Assembly (NCBI GenBank): GCA_949747935.1
Contig: CATKHE010000120.1
Coordinates: forward strand, 1-5,030
DNA from: an uncultured Eubacteriales bacterium
GTDB taxonomy: Bacteria; Bacillota_A; Clostridia; Oscillospirales; Oscillospiraceae
Direction: 5' to 3'
Length of the DNA stretch: 5,030 bases
Made by a program: the position numbers and the translations under genes. This document shows positions 1 through 4,254 of this stretch, one piece after another. Below the pieces are notes generated by a model. It was not told the origin of the DNA. It saw only the letters and a list, made by a program, of their open reading frames with translations, and ran no database searches. The number at the start of each line of letters is the position of its first letter. The first letter of the stretch is position 1.

Positions 1-798
1 CAGCAGCGTGACGAGGTTGGCCAGATCGTTCTGGGCGGTGTTGGACAGGGTGGACAGCACGCCGCACTCCCGGATCAGATTGCCGAACATGAGGAAGCCC
101 ACCAGCGCCACCGACGCGGGGGCCACCAGCCCGGCGATCACCGTCACTACAATGGGGAACAAAATCCGCATCCGTCGGGTGACACCCTGGGGCTTGTAAG
201 GCATTTTCATGGCCCGGTCCCTTTTGGTGGTCACCAGCTTGATGGCGAAGGGCTGGATGATGGGCACCAGGGCCATATAGGAGTAGGCCGCCACGGCGAT
301 AGCCCCCACAAAGTTGGACTTCAGCGTCTGGGACACCAGCAGAGAGGTGGGGCCGTCCGCCGCGCCGATGATGCCGATAGAGGCGGCGTCCTTCAGGTCG
401 AAGCCCAGCAGAACGGCAATAATGATGGTCAGGAAGATGCCCGCCTGGGCTGCCGCGCCGCACAGGAACAGCTTGGGGTTGGCCAGCAGAGGGCCGAAGT
501 CGATCATGGCGCCAATGCCGATGAACAGCAGGAGGGGCATGGCTTCGCTGGCCTCGATGCCCACCTCAAAGAGCCATTGAATGATGCCGTGGGTCTCCCC
601 CACCCCGGCGCTGAACTGGTCGATGACCCCGGACAGGGGCAGGTTGACCAGGATGGCCCCGAAGCCCATGGGCATGAGCAGCGCGGGCTCAAAGCCCTTC
701 TCAATGGCCAGGTAGATGAGCAGTCCGCCGATGACATACATGACCATTTGCTGCCAAGTGATGGACATGATCCCCTGCCAAAGAAATGAAAAATCCAT
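1..798 (-). CDS. Sodium-translocating decarboxylase beta subunit (OadB/GcdB/MmdB family), 3' end outside window
   Basis: This is the membrane carboxyl-lyase and Na+ channel subunit of the biotin-dependent decarboxylases. It releases CO2 from carboxybiotin and exports Na+. The ATG is at 798-796, with AGGAG at 813-809 ten bases upstream. The frame is open for 266 codons to the window edge; GcdB-type members are about 370-380 residues, so roughly the last quarter is missing. Hydrophobic segments alternate throughout. The family signature GIIGAADGPTS lies at about residues 142-152. D148 corresponds to the essential D203 of Klebsiella OadB, and Y174 in AYSYMALVP, 26 residues later, corresponds to Y229. 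A third conserved segment, FGNLIRECGV, is at 238-247. The family is certain, but the substrate (oxaloacetate, methylmalonyl-CoA or glutaconyl-CoA) is set by the alpha subunit, which is not visible here, so no symbol is given. It appears to be first in its transcript, behind a riboswitch-like leader. Confidence 0.95.
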   Translation of the reverse strand, partial: MDFSFLWQGIMSITWQQMVMYVIGGLLIYLAIEKGFEPALLMPMGFGAILVNLPLSGVIDQFSAGVGETHGIIQWLFEVGIEASEAMPLLLFIGIGAMIDFGPLLANPKLFLCGAAAQAGIFLTIIIAVLLGFDLKDAASIGIIGAADGPTSLLVSQTLKSNFVGAIAVAAYSYMALVPIIQPFAIKLVTTKRDRAMKMPYKPQGVTRRMRILFPIVVTVIAGLVAPASVALVGFLMFGNLIRECGVLSTLSNTAQNDLANLVTLL

Positions 799-849
799 TT
801 TCCTGCACTCCTTTTTTCTTTATCTTTTCCCAATTTTGGGACATCTATC

Positions 850-888
850 AAAAAAGACCTGCGCTCCGAGTCGTCGGAACGCAGGTCT
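850..888 (-). terminator. Intrinsic terminator in the leader of the decarboxylase gene (attenuator)
   Basis: Read on the minus strand, AGACCTGCGTTCCGA (888-874), loop CGAC and TCGGAGCGCAGGTCT (869-855) form a 15-bp stem with a single G-U pair. The stem runs straight into six T residues (855-850). It sits about 50 nt upstream of the decarboxylase start codon and downstream of its promoter, so it must act by stopping transcription before the gene. Its 5' arm begins with AGACCT, the last conserved block of the upstream aptamer-like structure. Aptamer closure and terminator formation should therefore exclude each other, and ligand binding would be predicted to switch the gene on. Confidence 0.9.
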
Positions 889-987
889 GGTCATTTCAGG
901 CACAGCCAGAGCGGCCTCACGGACCGCACATGCTTGTTGACTGGTGCCGCGCACCCAAAAGGCGCGCCGACTACTCCCCTTTGTTGT
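883..987 (-). ncRNA. Riboswitch-like leader, yybP-ykoY (Mn2+) type suggested
   Basis: The transcribed leader contains, in order, AAAGGGGAGTAG (ending at 971), a GC hairpin (GCGCGCC 967-961 with GGTGCGC 955-949), GTCAACA (941-935), a second hairpin (GCGGTC 927-922 with GGCCGC 916-911) and AGACCT (888-883). From memory, GGGGAGUAG, GUCAACA and AGACCU in this order are the conserved blocks of the yybP-ykoY manganese riboswitch, where the first and last blocks close the aptamer. Here only AGG/CCU pairs clearly, so the closing helix P1 is weak. A divergent member or another ion-sensing class is possible. The following terminator reuses AGACCT, as expected for transcriptional control. Known yybP-ykoY targets are mostly Mn2+ exporters, TerC proteins and P-type ATPases; a Na+-pump subunit would be less usual. 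The structured, switching leader is well supported; the class is less certain. Confidence 0.68.
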
Positions 988-994
988 AAGGGGC

Positions 995-1024
995 ATGTTA
1001 CCACATCTCCCATATCGCTGTCAA
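995..1024 (-). promoter_or_regulatory. Sigma-A-type promoter for the decarboxylase leader
   Basis: On the minus strand a perfect -35 box TTGACA (1024-1019) is followed after 18 nt by TAACAT (1000-995). TGG immediately before TAACAT makes an extended -10 element. Transcription would start near 989-987, just upstream of the first conserved riboswitch block, which fits a leader beginning at the aptamer. Confidence 0.75.
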
Positions 1025-1071
1025 GAGATTTTCAGAACAAATTTCCTCTGGGCAGCCATTATTATTAGGTT

Positions 1072-1109
1072 ACACAAGGCCACACGGCCTTGTGTGGCCT
1101 GATTTTTTT
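1072..1109 (+). terminator. Orphan plus-strand terminator-like hairpin
   Basis: AGGCCACAC (1077-1085), loop GGCCTT and GTGTGGCCT (1092-1100) form a perfect 9-bp stem, followed by GA and seven T residues (1103-1109). A second perfect 10-bp stem, ACACAAGGCC (1072-1081) with GGCCTTGTGT (1086-1095), overlaps it and cannot form at the same time. The T run points to plus-strand termination, yet no plus-strand gene lies upstream. It may block antisense transcription into the decarboxylase leader, or be left over from a lost gene. Confidence 0.6.
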
Positions 1110-1122
1110 ATCGTTTTGGGGT

Positions 1123-1227
1123 GAGGACGTGGCCCAGTTGCGGGTGCAGCAATCGCTGGAGAAACGGGGCAAGCGGGCCGTACAGCCCACCGACAGCGGT
1201 CAGGCGGCGGAGGACGCCGACAGATAG
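1123..1227 (+). pseudogene. Possible C-terminal remnant of an unidentified protein
   Basis: This frame reads about 34 charged residues, beginning EDVAQLRVQQSLEKRGKR, and ends at TAG 1225-1227. The composition (basic helix, then a polar acidic tail ending AAEDADR) resembles the C-terminus of a real protein. In the same frame, upstream sequence runs into the hairpin and T run at 1072-1109, which is not plausible coding sequence, and there is no start codon or ribosome binding site. The best reading is a truncated relic. I do not recognise the family, and a chance open frame in GC-rich DNA cannot be excluded. Confidence 0.25.
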
Positions 1228-1497
1228 AAGGATGGTGCATCGACCAGCAAGCCCAGCAACCGCCCTCTCGCTCAACACAGGTCGCTCTGCGCAACTTCGA
1301 TTTAATATACCACCGCTCTGCTGCTCCACTTCGACGAGATTGTCACCGGCGGACACAATGCCCCCAGGACGGTTTGTCTATTCCCTGTTCTGGCTGGCCC
1401 CCAGGAGAAAGAGGCCGTTTGCTTTCGGAGAATAAAATACACTTGATTTCGGCAACGGGAAGGACGGGGAAAGAAAGCGTGTGTCAAATTCTTCTGG

Positions 1498-1523
1498 AAA
1501 AAGGGCGGATATCAATCTCGCCC
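1498..1523 (-). terminator. Weak candidate terminator downstream of the ribbon-helix-helix gene
   Basis: On the minus strand GGGCG (1523-1519) and CGCCC (1507-1503) can pair across an 11-nt loop, followed by five T residues (1502-1498). The stem is only 5 bp. It lies about 75 nt past the stop of the small DNA-binding gene, a reasonable place for its transcript to end, but the structure is marginal. Confidence 0.3.
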
Positions 1524-1596
1524 CTGACCGTGTTCTTGCGGAGATTTACACCGCCCTGGAGTTAAAAGACCTTGCTGCACCAGTGCGGGCTTCCGG

Positions 1597-1767
1597 TCAG
1601 CGGCAGCAAACATTGGCTAAAACCAGATCAATCCCCTTCCGCACAACTTTTGTCCTTGTCTTGTTTTGTTTTTTGCAGTATTCCTGAATTCTTCTGTCCG
1701 TCTCTGCGTCAAAGCGGGCTTTGAGTTCGATGTCTTCTGATCTCGGCCTTCCTGTACGTAGGCTCAA
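1597..1767 (-). CDS. Small ribbon-helix-helix (Arc/CopG-like) DNA-binding protein
   Basis: This 56-residue protein looks like a small transcriptional regulator of the ribbon-helix-helix fold, which binds DNA as a dimer through an N-terminal beta strand. It opens with GRPRSED (residues 6-12). A strand-like segment IELKARFDAET (13-23) follows, then helix 1 (DRRIQEYCKKQN), a turn NKTRTKV and helix 2 (VVRKGIDLVL, 41-50), with a short tail ending CCR. The TTG at 1767 is preferred because AGGTG (1777-1773) lies 5 nt upstream and the predicted promoter would start transcription near 1791. A GTG at 1791 would add eight residues but would be leaderless. The frame stays open further upstream, but only through the spoVT terminator. 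No partner toxin is beside it. Such proteins are common as orphans or on mobile elements in Clostridia; the target is unknown. Confidence 0.68.
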   Translation of the reverse strand: MSLRTGRPRSEDIELKARFDAETDRRIQEYCKKQNKTRTKVVRKGIDLVLANVCCR

Positions 1768-1797
1768 ATTATCACCTACTTTCTGAGCCACAAGTAT

Positions 1798-1826
1798 ATT
1801 GTAATATCTGTAGCTCAAAAAGTTAA
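1798..1826 (-). promoter_or_regulatory. Promoter for the ribbon-helix-helix gene
   Basis: On the minus strand TTAACT (1826-1821) and TACAAT (1803-1798) are separated by 17 nt, in an AT-rich patch directly after the spoVT terminator. Predicted initiation near 1791 leaves a leader of about 24 nt before the TTG start. Confidence 0.55.
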
Positions 1827-1837
1827 GAAAATATAAT

Positions 1838-1864
1838 AAAAACAGGGACGGCATACCGTCCCTG
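1838..1864 (-). terminator. Intrinsic terminator of spoVT
   Basis: CAGGGACGG and CCGTCCCTG form a perfect 9-bp stem (1864-1856 with 1851-1843) around a 4-nt loop. On the minus strand it is followed by five T residues (1842-1838) and further AT-rich sequence. It begins 15 nt past the spoVT stop codon and separates spoVT from the small regulator downstream. Confidence 0.93.
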
Positions 1865-1879
1865 CTTCCTGTTGAAAAA

Positions 1880-2422
1880 TCAGCTTTCCATGTGCCGTCC
1901 CAGAAATCCGGCGATGGACTGGACCAGCTTGTACTCCACCTCTCCGCTGGTGAGCTTTTCGTTGCCGCCCACAAAGAGGACACAGCCCAGCACGTCTCCC
2001 TCAGACAGAATAGGCGCAGCAGTAGACAAGAAATACTTGTCGCTGTCGGCGCACAGAGGTACTGTCTCCTCCCCCGGCTTGAACTGATAAACCTGCCGCC
2101 CCTCCATCAGCCGCTCCATCTGGGGAGAAACCGCTTTGTCCATCAGCTCTCTGCGGGGGACACCTGCCACAGCGATACAGCTGTCCCGATCCGTGATGAC
2201 CGTCACCTGACCAGTGGTGCGGTTCAAAGTTTCGCACAACTGGCCGGCAAAGTCTACCAGCCCGCCCATCAGGGAATACTTCTTAAAAATCACTCCACCG
2301 TCCTTGTCGGTGTATATTTCCAGGGGGTCGCCCTCCCGGATACGCATAGTCCGGCGGATTTCTTTGGGGATCACGACTCTTCCAAGGTCGTCGATCCTCC
2401 TGACGATTCCAGTTGCTTTCAT
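1880..2422 (-). CDS. spoVT: Stage V sporulation protein T, AbrB-type transcription regulator
   Basis: SpoVT is a forespore DNA-binding regulator which in Bacillus subtilis adjusts sigma-G-dependent genes needed for spore coat, resistance and germination. The product is 180 residues, close to the 178 of B. subtilis. Residues 1-50 form the AbrB/SpoVT swapped-hairpin DNA-binding domain and are almost identical to the B. subtilis protein as I remember it (MKATGIVRRIDDLGRVVIPK, then EIRRTMRIREGDPLEIY). Residues about 54-178 match the GAF-like C-terminal domain, including VITDRDSCIAVAGV (74-87) and the closing SIAGFLGRHME (169-179). The ATG at 2422 is chosen because the conserved protein begins there and AGGAGG (2438-2433) lies 10 nt upstream; an in-frame ATG at 2431 is only one base from that site. 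The gene stands alone between two terminators, which suits developmental control, and indicates that the organism or its recent ancestors sporulate. Confidence 0.97.
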   Translation of the reverse strand: MKATGIVRRIDDLGRVVIPKEIRRTMRIREGDPLEIYTDKDGGVIFKKYSLMGGLVDFAGQLCETLNRTTGQVTVITDRDSCIAVAGVPRRELMDKAVSPQMERLMEGRQVYQFKPGEETVPLCADSDKYFLSTAAPILSEGDVLGCVLFVGGNEKLTSGEVEYKLVQSIAGFLGRHMES

Positions 2423-2442
2423 CTCTCTCATGCCTCCTGCGG

Positions 2443-2477
2443 TATTATGATACAATTCCGGAACTCAAGATTGTTAA
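2443..2477 (-). promoter_or_regulatory. Candidate promoter region of spoVT
   Basis: On the minus strand TTAACA (2477-2472) precedes TATCAT (2452-2447) by 19 nt, a slightly long sigma-A-like spacing. The overlapping CATAATA (2449-2443) fits the -10 consensus of forespore sigma-G promoters, the known control of spoVT in B. subtilis, but I see no good sigma-G -35 at the usual distance. Either start would leave a very short leader, with the ribosome binding site almost at the 5' end. Confidence 0.35.
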
Positions 2478-2566
2478 GCCAAAAATAGTATCCGCAGGAG
2501 TTGCCAGGATATACAGAAATTTGCATGGCTTTGTTTACCAATCATACCTGAATGGCCGGGTACTGC

Positions 2567-2609
2567 AAAAGGGCGGCCGCATGACCCATAGGCATCATGC
2601 GACCGCCCT
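2567..2609 (-). terminator. Terminator-like hairpin at the end of the uvrC-rsmD-coaD operon
   Basis: The arms 2609-2595 and 2584-2570 form a 15-position stem (AGGGCGG, one mismatch, CGCATGA on one arm) with a 10-nt loop. On the minus strand the stem ends in four T residues (2570-2567). It lies about 48 nt past the stop of the coiled-coil gene and before the spoVT promoter region. The U run is short, so termination may be partial; the long GC-rich stem would also protect the 3' end of the message. Confidence 0.7.
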
Positions 2610-2656
2610 CAACAGACGAAGCAACCGGCTTTGCAGCCACAGAAATATTATTTCTG

Positions 2657-3187
2657 TCAAGTATCCTTATCCGCATCATAGATAGGCCTTCCTCCATTCT
2701 GAACAGCGGAGGCCGCCGAAGCGGTGGTAGCGTTAGCGGCAGCGCGGAAACGCACGCGGGACTGTTTAATTTCGTCATAGGCTTCCGCCACGGCCTCCTC
2801 CGTACGGCGCAGGGCATCCTCACAGTACTCATTGGCGGAGCGTTTCAGGGCGCGGCTGCGCTCCTCCGCCTGACGAATCATCTCATTGGCTCTCTGCTTG
2901 GCCTGGAGCGCAATGGCGTCAGAGGCCAGCATCTGTTTGGCCCGGTCCTCCGCAGACCGGACAATTGAATCCGCCTTGCGTTTGGAGTCCGCCTCCATCT
3001 CTGCCCGGCGGGCCATCATTTTCCGGGCCTCCGTCAGCTCCATAGGGAACTGGCTGCGGATATCGTCGATTAGGTCCAAGGCCCGGTCCCGCTCAATGAT
3101 GCACTTGTCGCTGGACAGCGGGGCATTTTTCGCCTCGTCGATCATTTCAAAGAGCATGTCCAAAAGTTCTTCCACACCGCTTGCCAT
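2657..3187 (-). CDS. Uncharacterised coiled-coil protein of the coaD operon, often labelled ATPase or V-type ATPase subunit H-like
   Basis: The 176-residue product has no signal peptide or membrane segment. Residues about 4-50 form a conserved head (VEELLDMLFEMIDEAK, then DKCIIERDRALDLIDDIR). Residues about 51-148 are a long, highly charged alpha-helical stretch rich in A, E, K and R, with heptad-like spacing typical of coiled coils (EARKMMARRAEMEAD, QAKQRANEMIRQAEERSRAL, ANEYCEDALRRTEEAV). The tail is A/T/S-rich and disordered. This fits a clostridial family usually annotated as a hypothetical ATPase or likened to V-ATPase subunit H, ATP synthase b or DivIVA. There is no Walker motif, so an ATPase role is not supported by the sequence. 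The ATG at 3187 lies 3 nt after the coaD stop, and its ribosome binding site (AAGGAAG) is inside the end of coaD, implying coupled translation. A scaffold or envelope/division role is conceivable but unproven. Confidence 0.85.
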   Translation of the reverse strand: MASGVEELLDMLFEMIDEAKNAPLSSDKCIIERDRALDLIDDIRSQFPMELTEARKMMARRAEMEADSKRKADSIVRSAEDRAKQMLASDAIALQAKQRANEMIRQAEERSRALKRSANEYCEDALRRTEEAVAEAYDEIKQSRVRFRAAANATTASAASAVQNGGRPIYDADKDT

Positions 3188-3190
3188 AGG

Positions 3191-3688
3191 TCAGACTTCC
3201 TTTCTTTCCATTTCCCTCATACGCTGGTTTACATCGTCCACAATCTCTCTTGGAACAAAATCCGCCAGATTCGCCCCATATCGGGCCATCTCCTTGACAA
3301 TGGTAGAGCTGAGATAGGTATACTTTTCGCTGGACGCCAGGAACATAGTCTCCAACTTGGGGTTCAGGTGTCGGTTGATCACCGCCATCTGAACCTCCTG
3401 CTCAAAGTCAGACACAGCCCGCAGGCCCTTTACCACCACATGGGCCCGGCGCCGCTTGGCGTAGGCCGCCAGAAGCTCATCTGAAAAGTCCACCTCCACA
3501 TTGGGAAACCGGGCGGTGGACTTTCTTAAAAGCTCCACCCGTTCCTCTGGGGAAAACATCCCCGTTTTTTTGGAGTTTACCATAACGCAGACAATCACCT
3601 TGTCGAAACAGGCGGCCGCCCGCTTGATAATATTCAGGTGCCCCAGCGTCACTGGGTCAAAGCTTCCCGGATAGATAGCTGTGCTCAT
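3191..3688 (-). CDS. coaD: Phosphopantetheine adenylyltransferase
   Basis: CoaD transfers AMP from ATP to 4'-phosphopantetheine, giving dephospho-CoA, the fourth step of CoA synthesis from pantothenate, in the cytoplasm. The 165-residue product has the normal length (about 160). It is a nucleotidyltransferase-fold protein with the N-terminal signature YPGSFDPVTLGH (6-17), whose T14-x-G-H17 is the ATP-binding (H/T)xGH motif. FSPEERVELL lies at 45-54, VVKGLRAVSDFEQEVQMAVIN at 85-105, and the C-terminal LSSTIVKE (126-133) matches the ISSS-x-VKE phosphate-binding motif. The ATG at 3688 is chosen because the conserved protein begins there and it overlaps the rsmD stop as ATGA, giving translational coupling. 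The longer open frame upstream is rsmD sequence in another frame. Confidence 0.98.
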   Translation of the reverse strand: MSTAIYPGSFDPVTLGHLNIIKRAAACFDKVIVCVMVNSKKTGMFSPEERVELLRKSTARFPNVEVDFSDELLAAYAKRRRAHVVVKGLRAVSDFEQEVQMAVINRHLNPKLETMFLASSEKYTYLSSTIVKEMARYGANLADFVPREIVDDVNQRMREMERKEV

Positions 3689-4242
3689 CTTCCCACGCTC
3701 CCGGTCCGGCGGCAGAGGCTCAGCTTGATCTGTCCATACCGGTACTCCCGGCCCACCTCGTAGGGGGGCTCCAGGGGCGGAACCGTCCATTCCGTCCCGC
3801 TTTCGCAAACTATTATACCATGTTCCCGCAAAATGTCAAACTGTGTCAGCAATTTTAAGGATTTTTCCAACAAACCGCTCTGATAGGGCGGGTCCAGGAA
3901 GACAATGTCGTACTTCTCCCGGCAGACGGACAGGAAGGACAGCGCATCCTCCTGGGCCACCCTGGAACATTCTGTAAAGCCACAGAGCTTTACATTTTCC
4001 CGTACCAGGGCAACCGACTCCCGCCACTGGTCCACAAAGACGCAGTGCTCCGCCCCCCGGGACAAGGCCTCCAGACCAAGCTGTCCCGTGCCGGCGAAAA
4101 GGTCCAGCACCCGCCGGCCCTCCAGCTCAAATTGAATGATGTTGAACAGCGACTCCTTCACTTTACCCGTGGTGGGCCGGGTGTCCATTCCCTGGGGCTC
4201 CTTCAACTTTCTGCCCCGGGCGGAACCGGATATGATGCGCAT
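3685..4242 (-). CDS. rsmD: 16S rRNA (guanine(966)-N(2))-methyltransferase RsmD
   Basis: RsmD uses S-adenosylmethionine to methylate N2 of G966 of 16S rRNA, near the P site of the 30S subunit. The 185-residue product is a Rossmann-fold methyltransferase of usual length. MRIISGSARGRKL (1-13) and TRPTTGKVKESLFN (21-34) are the family's N-terminal signatures. VLDLFAGTGQLGLEALSRGA (45-64) is the SAM-binding motif I, and FLDPPY (115-120) carries the N-methyltransferase DPPY active-site motif. The ATG at 4242 fits best, because AAGGA (4255-4251) lies 8 nt upstream and the protein then begins MRIISG like its relatives; the ATG at 4251 sits against that site. It follows uvrC by 12 nt and overlaps coaD by 4 nt. 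The rsmD-coaD pairing is common in bacteria and reflects conserved gene order more than a shared pathway. Confidence 0.97.
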   Translation of the reverse strand: MRIISGSARGRKLKEPQGMDTRPTTGKVKESLFNIIQFELEGRRVLDLFAGTGQLGLEALSRGAEHCVFVDQWRESVALVRENVKLCGFTECSRVAQEDALSFLSVCREKYDIVFLDPPYQSGLLEKSLKLLTQFDILREHGIIVCESGTEWTVPPLEPPYEVGREYRYGQIKLSLCRRTGSVGR

Positions 4243-4254
4243 TGCACTCATCCT

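Larger units (their letters stand above)
1111..1596. other. Gene-free stretch with possible gene debris
   Basis: Nearly 490 bases carry no ORF that I can defend as an intact gene. Several short plus-strand frames have protein-like composition but no start, no ribosome binding site and early stops. One is at 1123-1227. A second is open from 1306, directly after a TAA, to a TGA at about 1447, and includes LLHFDEIVTGGHN. A third is around 1481-1610 and includes RVLAEIYTALELKDL. They lie in different frames and may be pieces of one or more decayed genes. The minus-strand frames here look like shadows. No paired terminal inverted repeats, target-site duplications or tRNA-like folds were seen. Confidence 0.5.

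Noticed and set aside
829..840. Small palindrome CCCAA-TT-TTGGG between the leader terminator and the decarboxylase start
   Set aside because: Only 5 bp with a 2-nt loop and no U run; too weak to assign a function.
504..851. 115-codon minus-strand open frame at the start of the decarboxylase gene
   Set aside because: It overlaps the genuine beta-subunit frame in another phase, and its low-complexity W/S/P/C-rich product is typical of a shadow.
976..993. Perfect 6-bp inverted repeat CCCCTT/AAGGGG that could sequester the first riboswitch block
   Set aside because: The promoter places the transcription start near 989-987, so the CCCC arm is probably not transcribed; likely fortuitous.
1481..1610. 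Plus-strand fragment containing RVLAEIYTALELKDL, faintly like the IreB/UPF0297 family N-terminal helix
   Set aside because: The resemblance is limited to a generic helix; the conserved family core is absent and there is no ribosome binding site. It is described only as part of the possible debris.
1768..1983. Longer N-terminus for the ribbon-helix-helix protein, from an ATG inside spoVT
   Set aside because: The extension would run through the spoVT terminator and promoter region and has non-protein-like composition; the TTG at 1767 has a ribosome binding site.
1892..2488. 198-codon plus-strand open frame
   Set aside because: It lies antisense to spoVT, whose reading frame is unmistakable. 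The antisense frame has no ribosome binding site and no recognisable motif; long shadows are common in GC-rich DNA.
3689..3808. Upstream start for coaD, giving 205 residues
   Set aside because: The extra 40 residues are rsmD sequence in a shifted frame; the family N-terminus begins exactly at the ATG that overlaps the rsmD stop.
4243..4251. Upstream ATG for rsmD (MSAM...)
   Set aside because: It directly abuts the Shine-Dalgarno sequence with no spacing; the ATG at 4242 has an 8-nt spacing and matches the family start.
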